Below, piece by piece: positions 1-13,951 of a stretch of DNA of 30,633 nt. The number at the start of each line of letters is the position of its first letter. The first letter of the stretch is position 1. The stretch comes from Neolecta irregularis DAH-3 (Eukaryota > Ascomycota > Neolectomycetes > Neolectales > Neolectaceae). Both the position numbers and the translations under genes were made by a program. The DNA lies in assembly GCA_001929475.1 (NCBI GenBank), contig LXFE01000346.1, positions 1 through 30,633 of the forward strand. The letters run 5' to 3'. The notes beneath the pieces were generated by a model. The model was given only the letters and a program-made list of their open reading frames with translations. It had not been told where the DNA came from and made no database searches.

Positions 1-2493
1 GTTTCACGGTGCAATTGTAGGGCTGTTATCACATCCTTTGACGGCAATTCCTTCTTCAACATTGCAGTTTTTTATGTTAGTTGCCAAAACGTACATCCGC
101 CTCCCGACATTTTGACTGATATCAAGCGCTTCCTCACATGAATCTCAGTCGCTCCGCCCTCTTGAAACTCTAATTACGACTCAACCGTCTCTGATTCAAT
201 CACTACACCCAGGTCAAACGCACGGTTTGTATGCATCTCTCGGTCCCCTCTTATCCTCTACCGATTTTTTGCTTGTATTCCTCACCCTTTCGATTCTGTC
301 AGTAATCCCAGATGCTCGAAATCTCTTTTCGGGTGACAAGGCTAGTAAAATTCTGCGCCTTACAGGTACTGCTGCATGTCAAGACGAAGAAACTGCTTCA
401 CTGGCAATCAAAGTGCTTAATAAAATGGATATAGAGACAAAAAAGACATGGCTCGATACGAGAGAAGGGTTGAATATTGTGAAGAGAGTTTTGGACAAAG
501 CCGTTTCCGAAGAACGCCCCAAGGTATCCTCCATTCGCGATCTTTACCGATAAGTAGATTCTTCGGTTCTTGGCAGAAATTCTGCGAGTGAAAAAATTTC
601 CATTGCCTGATTCTCTCTTTGAAAAATTTGAAGACGCTGTAAGGAAAAATGATGTCCAGCTTGTGGATGAATTCTGTGATATTTACGAACAGGTGAGATA
701 GAATATTCCGATCGATAAACTGATGACCAGATACCGCCCGCATCACCCGATTTCTTTATCAACGTATACTTGGAGACATTGACTCAACCGTTACCCTACC
801 CTCGCTCACGGGTCAACTTACGACTTCTGAAATGTCTCAAAAACAATATATCTGTCTTTAACGCCGCCTTGCGTTCTGCCCTCTCCACGACGCAATTTGA
901 GAAACCAGTTCAACACTTTCTCAATTCCACAATTCCCGATCCTGTGTGTGATCCATCTTTACAAGAATGTCCCCGTCACTATGCCTATCAAATTCGAGAA
1001 CTTTATGAGCTATTGTGTCAACTACCTTTGTTGGCGGACAATCAGCAAGAGCCGCTCGATTCTTCCATGAAACTTGCATTAATCGAGAAGATGTCGTCAT
1101 TACCAGATAGAGATTGTTATCTCACCAAAAAGAAGATTTCAGACAGATACGAGCTAAGAACGCTCGAGTCACAGACTTCCATAGATTGGCAAAAGAACCT
1201 TTACAACACTTTGGTGAAACAGGCAGAAGGCACCTATACTTGTATAATAGACAATTTGACTATGGTCTGCAGAGATTTGGAAAGTCGAACGCATTGTATT
1301 GAAGAGCCACTACGAAACCTAAAAAAGCAGAGCGAAGAGATCTTGAGAGTGTCAGAGGAACGAAATTTAGCCTTGACGGAATCAAGACGTGAAACAGAGA
1401 ATGCAAGAGCAGAAGTTGAGTGCTTGGCCATCCAAAAGGGACAACTGGAAAAATCCATCGAGGAATATTCCAAGCAACTCGAATCTCTGAACAATCGCTT
1501 CCGGGACATGGAGACAGAGCTACATGCCCAGTTTATGATTAAAATGAACGAAATGAAATTACTCCTCGAACGCAATGAAACATTAGAATCTAATAATGAA
1601 AGAGTTGGACGCGATTTGTCGGTTGCTTTAAATAATCATTCAATTCTCGAGGACAGAGTTGGTCAAATGAAACTGGAACATGAAACTCGTGTTAAAGACC
1701 TGCAAGAGCAAGCTCAGAATTCCCTTGAACGGGAAGTTAATGCTGTTCGGAGTGAAATAAGTATCCAGCAACAAGCATTTCAGGCCGAGATAAACACGCG
1801 TGATGAAGCTACTGAAGCTCATAAGCGTCGTATTCATGAGTTGGCAGAGCATATCCAGAAACATGATCTGGAAGTTGACAGGCTTGATAAGGAAAATCAG
1901 CAGAGAGTTTCCGAGTTGCAGAAATCTACTGAAGATAGGGTACACAAAGTTTTCAAAGCAAATGTTGATATTCCAGCTTTGCGAAATTCAAACTCGGCAT
2001 GATGAGCTTATTGAAAAGTTGAAACAAGAACATCATGAATATCTGGAATCTATGAAGACTTCCTTTGATCACCAGATCAATGAATTAAAAACAGGCTATG
2101 AAACTGACCATATAAAGCTTTCAAATCAGGTATGCATCTATTTGATGTTTTCTCACAAATTTTAGCTCAAAGAAGCCCAGGAGTCTCATAACACCGAGAA
2201 ATCAGCGCTCGATACCAATGTATACTTCTATATTGAAGTTCCTTTTGACGTCATAGTATGCAAGGCTAAAAGTAGCATATGAAACGAAATGTAAAGAATA
2301 CGATCAAGTGAAGAATATCGGGCAACATCTTATGGCTGTCATGGGAGGCGGTAACGGTCCGCTACCGCCACAGGCTTCAACACCACATAAAGAGGATATA
2401 CAACTCGAACAGGAGGATACTCGATATTCCATGGCAACCCAGGAAGGAGATACGGAGATCCTCGGACAGTTAGGCAGCATGGAAATGTCTTGA
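1..2493 (+). CDS. Unrecognised protein: helical N-terminal region plus long coiled coil (5' truncated)
   Basis: The gene enters from the left edge, so its start is missing. Exons that keep one frame are <1-90, 127-523, 558-692, 731-1939, 1977-2129, 2166-2219 and 2257-2493 (stop TGA), giving about 757 residues in the window. The first ~250 visible residues are hydrophobic and helical, for example ASLGPLLSSTDFLLVFLTLS, and look like an armadillo-type solenoid; this is inference. From roughly residue 300 onward the sequence is Glu/Lys/Gln/Arg-rich with heptad-like spacing, indicating a coiled coil of about 350 residues. It ends in a short polar tail with MAVMGGG followed by an acidic stretch. 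Head-plus-coiled-coil resembles tethers such as Uso1/p115 or scaffolds such as CIP2A, but I see no diagnostic motif and do not assign it. It converges on the PQ-loop gene, whose stop is 176 bases away. All six introns are 34-38 nt. Confidence 0.8.
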
Positions 2494-2669
2494 CAAGTTC
2501 AGTTTGTGTGAGACACTATCAAATGCAAATGTCACTAAATGAAAGGGCAATACCCATAAGCACAACTTTTCCTTGTTCATCGACTCGCACCCAGTGAAAC
2601 TGAAAAATGAGCAATTTCCTTTGTTTGCACACATTGCTTGACTTAACTCGTGCTCTTTCGAGGAAATAC
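2494..2669. other. Convergent intergenic spacer
   Basis: The 176 bases lie between the stop of the coiled-coil gene (+) and the stop of the PQ-loop gene (-). They should hold both 3' UTRs and polyadenylation signals. No motif is clear enough to mark. Confidence 0.5.
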
Positions 2670-3558
2670 TTACTCAGAGCATTCCTTTCCTCCCTCTGGT
2701 ATAGAGAAATCTTCGAGGTCCTCAGTTCGTTTCTGTGCCCACGTCTTGCACAAGAAAACGAAATGGCAACCGAAAATTCCAAGGTCCATTACCAGTACTC
2801 CGGCATAGCTTACTGCAGCCAGTATATCAAGAGGACCACGTTGGAAGACTCGTGATGTCAAACATTCGGTCGAAAGTAACATACCAATTGATAACAGCAA
2901 CAATAGTGCACCCAGAATATCGATGATGAGAAAGATAAAGCTGAACCCTCTGACCTCCCAATTGTATTTGATGATGTCAATGTATGGAGGTATCAGTCCA
3001 GCAAGATCGAGAAATATGGCGATTGTCCCAGTCAGAATTATCGGCCAGTCCACACCCCGGGTTACCGGTATGCGTATTGACAGGACTCCTGCTACCTCAA
3101 TGCATCCCAGCAGGACCGCGGTACACATGAAAACAAAAAAACACTTTCGCACACCCCAGCCCTAGAATACATTAGCAAGAAAAGTTTTCCGTACGAACTC
3201 GATCGTAATGAAAACACTGAGCAACAACAATAAGAGTGAGAAAAGCAAAAACTCGTGGTTGTGCTTGAACGGGAATGTTCAGTTCTCTAACAGTCGTATA
3301 TATTCCTTTTTACATGAGAAGACGCTTGAGAATATGATTTACCAAAGAATGGCGCAGCAATAGCCCACAATATAAGCATCCATGGGCATAGACCTTCAGT
3401 GGTCTTCTGTGACCAGTTTTTGTAAATCTGTGGGAGAAGATGTATTGTCCATGAAACCTTCAACAATCAGCAAATCCTCGATTGAATAAAATGGGTAATT
3501 CAACTGTTCCAACAGTTCCAAGCGTAATAGACACAGCATCTTGATGTTCGTTGTCCAT
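2670..3558 (-). CDS. PQ-loop repeat seven-helix membrane protein
   Basis: A 243-residue protein assembled from five exons, reading down the minus strand: 3558-3505, 3457-3343, 3305-3199, 3161-2885 and 2848-2670. The joins restore a continuous membrane protein. The first PQ motif is LPQIYKNWSQKTTEG at about residue 25-40. The second, IPPYIDIIKY followed by GFSFIFLIIDILGALL, is the PP variant common in a fungal branch of the family. About seven hydrophobic segments fit the PQ-loop (cystinosin/SWEET-like) fold. Family members are vacuolar/lysosomal amino-acid exporters or endomembrane proteins; substrate and membrane are not predictable here. The start ATG at 3558 gives a short cytosol-like leader before the first helix. 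The last intron (2884-2849, 36 nt) has no in-frame stop, so its retention would insert 12 residues. The stop is TAA. Confidence 0.87.
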
Positions 3559-4015
3559 CAGGATAAGGCTATCTCTAAAATCAGGCTCGAGGAAAACATT
3601 TGGGAGCAAGCCGAAACATCCCTGCCGTTTCAAGCTTAGCCATGAAGTATGATGAAAGAAACAAGTTTAGGAGTTGTAAAGAGTCACAGGATTTGCAGAT
3701 CTCGGAAAAATGAAGGAAAATGAAACAATGAAAATCTGAAGACAGCAAGACACCGCCCTGGATGTAATTAATTTGTAACGCTCGCGGCTGAAAATAATTG
3801 TCAAAAAGTTACTTTTGCTCTGAAGCCTTGACATGGGCCAAACCGAAGGATGACCGGTCAGCAACTATAGCGCAGCTATCGTTTGCTTAACTCCATACAC
3901 AATTCCTGCATACTTTTATATCCTATCAAACACCAAAACCACATTTTCAATGTACAACAAATTTCCTTCCTTCACCAGTAACTGTTGCAATATCCGCGGT
4001 CAACTAAACGAGATA
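3559..4015. promoter_or_regulatory. Intergenic: PQ-loop upstream region and BEACH gene 3' flank
   Basis: Both neighbours are on the minus strand, so these 457 bases hold the BEACH 3' UTR and the PQ-loop promoter. The longest open frame (65 codons, minus, 3667-3864) has no recognisable feature and is taken as chance. A perfect 10-base palindrome, TGACCGGTCA, lies at 3851-3860, with an imperfect ATAGC/GCTAT inverted repeat just after it. Either could be a dimeric factor site, but nothing ties it to a known regulator. Confidence 0.45.
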
Positions 4016-7000
4016 TTATGGCATCCCGAGCTGGTCAGCACAAAAAACACATAGCTTAACGGAGGGCAAGGATTCCACTTGCACCACACACCGGTCACAA
4101 ATTAATTTACCGTCACCTTTACAATGATGTCTCCGTTCTGTGAATTTAGTTATAGCCCATAAACTAGTCGAGATACCCATGATACTAAACCGTGTCTGAC
4201 AAATAAGACAATAGTCACTGGCAGAGTCGGGAAGCAAGTGACGTTCACTTGGACTGTCCGGCAGCGTGAATATACATAATCGTCCATAGTCATCACCCGT
4301 GTAAAAGGCTCGATTCGTGCTGGAGAACAACAATGCTGTGATATTGCTCGTTACGGCAACATTTCGAAGACCATTGCGGTGTTGGTATTCTTTCAAAAGA
4401 ACTAGATTCCATCGTCCATTAATAATTTCTCGTCTCCATATCTGGTTTGTAAGCTCTCGTTTGAAAAACTCGAAAAGTACTTTAGCAACACCTCCGCTAT
4501 GACCAGTGGCCATAATATCATGGCTTATCCATTCAACTGAAAGGCCCTGGTAGAAAATACAAGATTTTAGCAAGTCTCTCCCGTCGTTTGACACATCACA
4601 CTGTAAAAGCATGTGTCCGTTGATAGTCCAAAGAAATAATTCCTGAGAGGTGCATACCGCAATCGTGCCGTTAGAGTCGTTGATCGCGATGACTTGGACT
4701 TTTTCTTTAACATCCAGATGGCGCACGTAAAGAAGCCGGTTGAGGTCCCATATAATCGCAATACCGTCTTCGGCTCCGCTGACGACAATTCCAAGAGATT
4801 TCGATACACCAATGGCGAATATTGGGGTGTCATGACCATAAAGCGTTGCTTTATGGTGGAGTTCGTGCTCGTCGAAATTATGTATTTGCCAAACGCTTAT
4901 AGTACAATCTATACTGCCGGTAACAATAAGATTCGAATCCATTATCACGCATGATGTGATTGCTTGGCGATCTAATGATTCCGAAACGGCAAGAATCTCA
5001 TAATCAGTATTCGACCTCGATGATGTAAATTACGCGTTTTGACTCTGCACTAAACCATTTCAAGGTTCCATCTAGCGGTGACCACTCAATGAACTTATCG
5101 TAACCCGGCCCCAGAAGCAATCTATTTGAGGGGACTGCAATCAGCTTTTCAGGGGTTCCTCCAACTACTATAGACCCGATCTTATGTCTAATATCCTGAT
5201 AAGGTGCAACGGATTGCATCATTCTGGTTACATGGTTCTCAAACCGACCCAGTAGGGTATTTGTAGGTTCATAAACAGAGCTTCCACGCTTCGGATGGGG
5301 ACGATTGAAAATTTGACGAGGAGACTGTCCAAAGTTGTGAATGATTCCAATTGTTGCCAGCCGTTCCACCGTATCCTCAATTGTATCGAGATCAATTGCA
5401 CCCTCATATGATAAATGATGAAAAACATTTGTCGCCTTCACTGCTGCGTCACCTCGTTGCCGACAGCCAAATACCAGATCAATCCATTCGTGAATATGTT
5501 GACTGACATATTCACATTCAAGAGCTTCGTGATGCTTCTGAATGAAGATATGCGGATCGCCTTTTGCCCATGGAGGGAGCACCACCGAATCAATAAGATC
5601 GCCCGTCCCTTGAGAGACACCAAAATTGAATGAGTTTGAATTTACAAGAAATTCTGGCAAATAGAAAAACTCTGGGATGAGTTCCCGAACATCAGTCATA
5701 TTATCTCTTGAGGCTGACATCCAAGCTCTCTCAATCGAGTGAAAAAGGCGATCTGCATGGTCGAATTGACCGCCTTGCAGTAAAAGATACGACTTGACAA
5801 AGGGTTGTAACCGAATTAAGTATGAGCAGACAATCATTGCCGAAGAATAATGTGTTCCATAATGAAATGGCTTCTGAGTTATATCTCCCATCTCCTCAAA
5901 AGCGCGATAACGATCCTGAAATTCTTTTTCCCGCTCTGCAGTTTGAGCACCCATCGGTTTCGAGAAGTCGCGAAATGTTGAGGGATTCATCAGATCGAGC
6001 TCTTCACTTGCATAGTCTGCTATTACCCAAGGGAAAATCGGATACTGGGTCAAGTCATTGTACGTTCTACCTGCCATGGTATTCACGAGCATTAGATACT
6101 CAAAATTGGATAGTTCCCCGCGTTCCCATTTTTTTGTGGTAGGATTTGAAAGCGCCGATCCCAGAGCGTTGACAATTTTGGAGCCTAGATGCGACCCCAT
6201 AAGTCCTGAAAGGGGTTTTCTTGTATCAACTTTCCATCCAATATCAAGTGTACTTGCAGAAGGTTCGTCACTGTTTCCGTTAGACATCTTTGCAACCAGT
6301 TTGCTATGAATTCTATCGCGCTCTCGAAGGCTTGAAGTGATAAGGTAACTTCGCCCATCCTCGAAGAAGAATTCCAGTGCGACATCGCGAAATAGAAATC
6401 TTCTTTTTGAAAGGGAAGAAAGATGATCATAGGTCCAATGTCGGGTATGAAGCCTTTGACTGTCTTCCGCTATGACACCGGCTTTTTGGACATTTGAACC
6501 AGAAAGAATTTGCAAATATTGATCGCGCTCATTAGAAGGTGCGTTACATGCGTCGACAATTTCGCCGTCAGATCTCCGAAAGTATCCATCGATAAGATAG
6601 ATGTTATCCCGACCGAGAATTAGCAGGCCTTCGATAGCATTGAGACCCAGGATATGACTGATGTTAAAGACAGCTTCCACATGATCCCCATGCTCGAGAC
6701 TGCGAAGGACCTTGCGGTTTTTATCTTCTTCGAAAGCTGTTTCTTCGTTAAGGACGTCGTCTTCATTGCCGACAAGTTCGAAATCAAAATCTTGGCCTTC
6801 AAAGTCTTCATTGAAGTCAACTTCGCTCGGCATACTCGGTTCCCCTTTTTCACCTTCAGGGCTTTGGTGAAGCTCTGATGCATCATCCAATGGTGTAAGA
6901 GAAGATGACTGTTCAGACAAATCCGCAGGACTTATTAACTTTGCAGCGCTGGTGGACTTCGGCTTGTAGATGATCCTCTCAGTGACATATTCTGGTGCAA

Positions 7001-10000
7001 GCCTCATTCTCATACGGTTTCGACTTTCAGTGTGGTCGAGCGTCCAGGATCTTTCCCGGTTCTGATCAAACAAACCTAATTCGCGAGTAAGAGAGCTTGA
7101 CAGCTTGTCCCATTCTGTTGAAATGAATGCCTGATGATCCTGCAGATCCTGGGCGGACCGAAGGAAGCGTTGGTGTTCGATTTGGTAAATATTGTCGAGC
7201 CATTGGCGAGAAGATATCTCATGCCGGGCCAATATTTCCCGCTTCGCCGCTTCCTGTGAGATATCTTGTTTTAGCCTATCTTTCCTGCGGTTGATTCGTG
7301 ACTTCGCTGCATCCTGATTGCCCTTCGTTTCACTCTCAACAAAGGTTTCCCATGCCCGCGACAACTCGTCGAAGAAAAGGCTGTCTAAGGCGGTACGATT
7401 TTCATAAGTCCACAAGAGGAACGTCTCTGAATCCTGAAAAGAACGTTAACCACAGCCATCAATACAAGTGACCTACCGTTTCCATGATTTTCATAAATTC
7501 TGTGGGCAGCTTAGTTTCTGTGACGCTACAACTTGTAGAAGATGAGGCTATTGATCCGCTATTTCGACCAGCAGCCAAAATAATTGAGATTTCCGTTGGT
7601 TTTTGCAGCATTATTAGACGCCAGATCTCAAGATTAGTAGAGTGGAGATTCAAGTTGCCTACATTAGATGCCATTAATCTCACAGGTTCACGATCGTCGA
7701 CGAGGCAAAGATAGAGGCGGTAACATAGTAGCCGAAGGAAGTCTCCATCTGTATCCTGTGGAGAAAATAGAACTTGTTGCCAGTACAGAACTCGTTCCAG
7801 TAAAGAGGTGACTTCTTCATGATCTGCCTCCGTATCATCGAGGTCAGAAAACCTAAATAAAATTACACGGTGAAGTGAACGGTAAAGCAACGAAACTGAT
7901 GATGAATTGCACTTCACCTCTCTCGATGATAAAGTTTCCGGTTGTTGAACGTGCTCGAGAACTGATCCAATAAATTCTAGAAGGGGATCTGAAGCATTTA
8001 AAACCCAGCCTTGATATTAAACTAGATCACGTACGATTCTATTACCTTGGTACATTGCATCAGTTACCATTTGGCAAAACTTAGCAATATTGTTGAGGGT
8101 ATGAGGCTGCTTCAGCATAGACTTCTTGAGGAGTATTCTATTCAAGAAATTGGACAAGATATTGCGCAACAAATAGGTCTCGAAATAAATATGATGTTCT
8201 TGAAACCCGGGAGGTAGCTTAAAAGAGAATCAGAGAAACGGGATTATATTTTCTTACCATTGTGTGCAATGAAAAGCCAGTGAAATCTCGAGGTCCCAGG
8301 ATCATTTCGATAAACACTGAAATAGTAACTTCTAACAATGATTGAATTATGGCGGGGTTGTGATTTAGTGAAGCTGACTGCCGGGTAGTTCCGTTTGCCA
8401 CATCAGGGTTCGCTCCTTTCAAGGAAGTTGATGCTATAACATCTTCCATAGGCTCGTTAACCAGAACAAATGACTGACCCCGGCGAAACGATGGTGCCCT
8501 TTTCTGGGCGGGAGAGTGGTTTCGGGAGAGTGGCCTCAATACTGGTGACCTGTTCTTGTCGCCGACCAGAGAATCAATGATAACAGCTTTGTCAAAAGTC
8601 AATCCCGCATCGCGGGAATTTAATTCTGTCTCTGCATCGACGGTCTCAGAAGCACAAATGATCGGGAACAAGATTGCCAGGATATCCTGAATAAAGGTAG
8701 ATTTTGTAGCAAACTCTCGAAAAGACGATGATTGAGTATGAAGATCTTGCAGGAATCGAACAATCATCTGCAGAGTTTTGGTCTTCTCTTCGATGTTGTC
8801 CTCTGAAGTATTTTTGCCTAATAATTAATCGGAATAGGGAAGAGGGACATACTATTTCTAAACGAATCTCTATTGTCCACTAGAGAATACGATCGGTTTC
8901 TTGATTTGGCAGGTCCCTCTTGGGTAGATGATAGTTGGTTTGCTGAATTCAACGATCGTTGCTCGTGGACAATATTCATGATCCCAGTTTTCAACATGAC
9001 CGCTATGACAGGAAATATATCTGGCACGACAATTTTGGGCTCTTTATTCCCAGTTCGAAATGTATCCATCAGATCGTATAAACCCAAAGGACGACGGAAG
9101 TTGATAACTGAGACATCAAGACCAAAGAATATCGAAAAGACAACCAGCCAAAGGGGTTGAATATGCCAATACTGGGAACCGTATACCTTAAATAGTAGGA
9201 ATCCATTGCTTCGACCAACAAATCTTTGAACATAACGGGTTCCTTGCGACACAAAGAGTCTAGCGATAATCTTTGCGCTTGCAATTACACACCGTGGCTC
9301 GGATTCTGCAAACATGAGAAGAGTCCACCGGTTCGTAATCGTAGTGGCAAACTTCTTCACATAGAGATCTTCTATAGGGTCGCAAACAAGCTCTGCTAGC
9401 ATTTCAAACACCTGATAGCCGACCTCGAAATATGTTCTCTTATCCATCCTGTGTACACTTGGATTATTACTATTTAGTCGAGGGGAAAACTTGGTTTGCT
9501 GTCGGAGACTTTTAGCTCTTGAACGCGAACGCGAACGAATTAATTTGCCTTGCACTGTTAGAACAAATATGCTGATACAAGCTCGAACCTTTTCTAATCG
9601 AATAGGTAATAAAAGTAGCTATAGATCGTAGCACGTCGGTTGAGAAGTTCGACTTGACCAATACTTTCAGAGTCTCCATGAAATGTGGCAAATTGCCATA
9701 TCCAAAGGACCCAGATTTGAGTGCGAATAGTAACTTTTTGACAATGTGCATCTTCGAGAGTCGCTTGGAATTAAACTTATGATATCTACTCATCTGTCCA
9801 AAAGTGACAAGTTGATCGAGATGCGAACGCTGCACTTTCTCATCACCTAGCTTCCAGATCTCGAGATCAACGATTAGAAACCGATAAGCAAGCGGATTGC
9901 GAATGATGGAATCTCTGTGATTTCAATACGGTTAAAGGCACAAACATACTCTTGATGGATGGAATTCAAACCGACGAAGTCCAACACGAGTTCAAGAAGC

Positions 10001-12080
10001 TCAAGTGTGATGCATTCTTTTTTCTGTTGAAGCAATCTTCCGAGAATTTCATAACCATGCGACCTCTCGATATCTTCGGAATTCCGCCAATTGCTTTTAA
10101 TAGACTTGAAGAGCATCGAGACAGCATTGATTACTTCAGTTGATGTCTATCAACATAAGCATGATGCAGACCATATTTTCGATAAACCTCGGCATTCTCT
10201 ACCATTTTCAGGCCCACTGCGCAACCGCCCATTGACCACAGACCATCGTCCAAAGACTTCGGTGCGATAATTGTAGGCTCACCTTTGAGAAAGGCAAGTC
10301 CATTGGCATTACAGAATGCATCGTTGAATATAGGGACAGCCGTGTTCACAAGGATTCTCGACGCTGATAAGATCCCGACAGAATTCTTTCCTCCAGTGCG
10401 AGATAAGGCTTCACGAATATGATCGTCAGATGCTGATACTACTGCTTCGGGATTCACACTCCAAAGTATTTTATTAAGAGGTAATAAGGTTCCGCATTTC
10501 CCACGAATAGATGCCATTAGTATGCTTTTTTCCGCCTTTGAAGGCAACATTTGTTCGAGTCGTAGGTTGAGCTGAGTACTCGCTTCATATGTTTGAAACT
10601 GACCGAGTGAGTCTTGGAAATTTCCGAGGTATCTCGGCCCGAGACGATAGAACACTTCGTTCAGCTCTTCAGGGAGTATATCATCTATTATATGTGCTGG
10701 TCCAAGATTCCACCGCAATGACGAGACATTTGGCCCTAATTTCTGCACGAAATTGTAGGGGGTCCCAAAAAAAGCTTGGACAGGCTGATCTGACGGAGGA
10801 GACGATGGATACAAACATCTTATAGCCTCAATCTCTTCCCCATCGACATAGAGAAATGCCTTTGCAGATGAAGATGGTCTATGCTTCCTGTGCATTATCG
10901 TGATATGATACCATTTTTGAGTTACGAAGCGAGATGTTTTGAAACATACTGAGGTGCGGAGTGAAGTTTGGAGAACTATTCTTCGAGTGTTGGACTCAAT
11001 ATATGCCATTGTAAAGCACTTCTGGGAGGCATCGAGAATTCCGAAGAGTGTGAGATGCATTGATGGGTCTATGGTGTCGATATATATCCAGCCCGAGAAA
11101 GTATATCCAGTTGGAGGAGGAAATGGGCGGACTATATCACCAAGTTCAAGGCTTGCATACCCGTGAATGGACATGTCAAAGTGTATTTGGGAAGGGAGAC
11201 GTGATGATTCCATACAATCAAGGAGGAATTGAAATAACCGTGAATTTGATGGTTCATTGTAGATTTTCCGAACCAGGCGCTTCGAAAGAGAAAGATCTAA
11301 GCCCATCTCGACTAGCCTTTTTGCGAGCATGAAGAGGATGTGATGAAATGGCGAATCGAGGGATATGGTCAGTGATCGATCTATTATGATGTCTAAGGCG
11401 GAAGTTGAATATAGGGAAACTTGATTATAACGACTTGAGGACACGAGGTTGTAAAGAGCAATGTATATACTGTGAACGAGCCTCGATTCGAATACGTTGG
11501 CCTCTTGAAGTTGCAGAAGAATCGGAATGACTTCAGGGTTGCGCAACCACATGGAGGTCTTGAAAGATGACATCATCAAGTAAAGACGTGATTCATCTTG
11601 CTCGTCTGTCACGGTCATAAAATGATTCTCGGCGGAGCGATCATGTAATGCTAAAGTGAATAAGATTCCCACGATGTGATTCGGTGAATCCTTGAGCAAT
11701 ACGGATGAAGAGATGGAATCGCAGAGCGAGTCAAAACCCCGGATGCTTTTAAAATAAAGATGGTTTGGATCGTGGTCAAATAAAGCTTCGTCTAAGACGT
11801 TGTAAATAGCCTTTAACAATTCGACGGCGGTGGGGTAGTCTTCGTGGCTGGATATCCTCAAATCTTCCAAAGCTTTGAGGACCAAAAGAAAGCCCGAATC
11901 CTTTTGGAAAAAAAGCTTTGAATCGGGATATTCAACCAAAATACGTCGGATTTCCTGGAAAGAATGTATCCGTACTAGGAGGCTCTGCGAAGACAACGAC
12001 GCTGCGGTCGACATGGTGTCCCTCAAGTCGCGAACATACTGCTTCGTGGACCCAGCAGACGACGATGGCCTTTGTTCCAT
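4016..12080 (-). CDS. BEACH-domain protein with ConA-like, PH-BEACH, WD40 and C-terminal FYVE-type domains
   Basis: Nine exons on the minus strand keep frame throughout: 12080-10188, 10146-9950, 9914-9589, 9554-8853, 8817-8258, 8217-8046, 8009-7477, 7433-5034 and 4996-4016, giving 2587 residues. An in-frame TGA two codons upstream supports the ATG at 12080. Domain order: helical N-terminus; ConA-like sandwich at about 298-460; a long helical (DUF4704-like) region; an acidic linker; PH-like domain at about 1707-1847; BEACH domain at about 1895-2170 (WERGELSNFEYLMLVNTMAG, then PEFFYLPEF and the NxFNFG segment); WD40 repeats at about 2210-2490; and a zinc finger in the last 70 residues. This is the Bph1/Lvs1/WDFY3 class, which acts in vesicle fusion, vacuolar sorting and selective autophagy. 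In the FYVE-type finger (CLIC, RRHHC, CDRC, CVFC) the usual fourth Cys is Asp (HHCKGDG). Divergent from the protease gene. Confidence 0.95.
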
Positions 12081-12398
12081 TAATCAACACGGAAATCACA
12101 ATGGTGAAGGATATATGTGTGGGTCAAGGGCGGGTGCGGGTGCTTAATCAGAGTTCTCGAAAGTCCAGCTCTCTAATTTATACATGGAGTCTTACTATAT
12201 ATGCGGCCTATATGAGCCGAAATGGAAAAACCATACCTCAGAGGAATATATGTTAGTATCGAAAAGTCAGAGATGGCACTCTGTGTTGATAAGATGGCGG
12301 CGCTAGTTTGATTGCCAGCCAGATAAGAAGGGGGTGAGACGCCACGATCCGTCTAGGTTCATCCCATCTACCAACAACATCCAGCTAACCTATTCAAT
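12081..12398. promoter_or_regulatory. Bidirectional promoter, BEACH gene / subtilisin, with two GATA sites
   Basis: The 318 bases separate the divergent starts at 12080 (-) and 12399 (+). Two GATAAG hexamers lie at 12288-12293 (context TTGATAAGA) and 12322-12327 (context CAGATAAGA), 34 bases apart and 72-111 bases upstream of the protease ATG. HGATAR is the known binding core of fungal GATA factors such as AreA/Nit2, which activate nitrogen-scavenging genes, including proteases. An AGGGG stress-element-like string follows at about 12328. The protease leader is rich in C, A and T, as is usual before fungal start codons. Factor binding is inferred. Confidence 0.5.

Positions 12399-13951
<1,553 letters not shown>

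Noticed and set aside
10131-10187. Coding readthrough EVYRKYGLHHAYVDRHQLK ending in a stop inside the BEACH gene
   Set aside because: A 41-nt intron (10187-10147) joins to TSTEVINAVSMLFKSI, which continues the conserved region; the stop lies outside the spliced frame.
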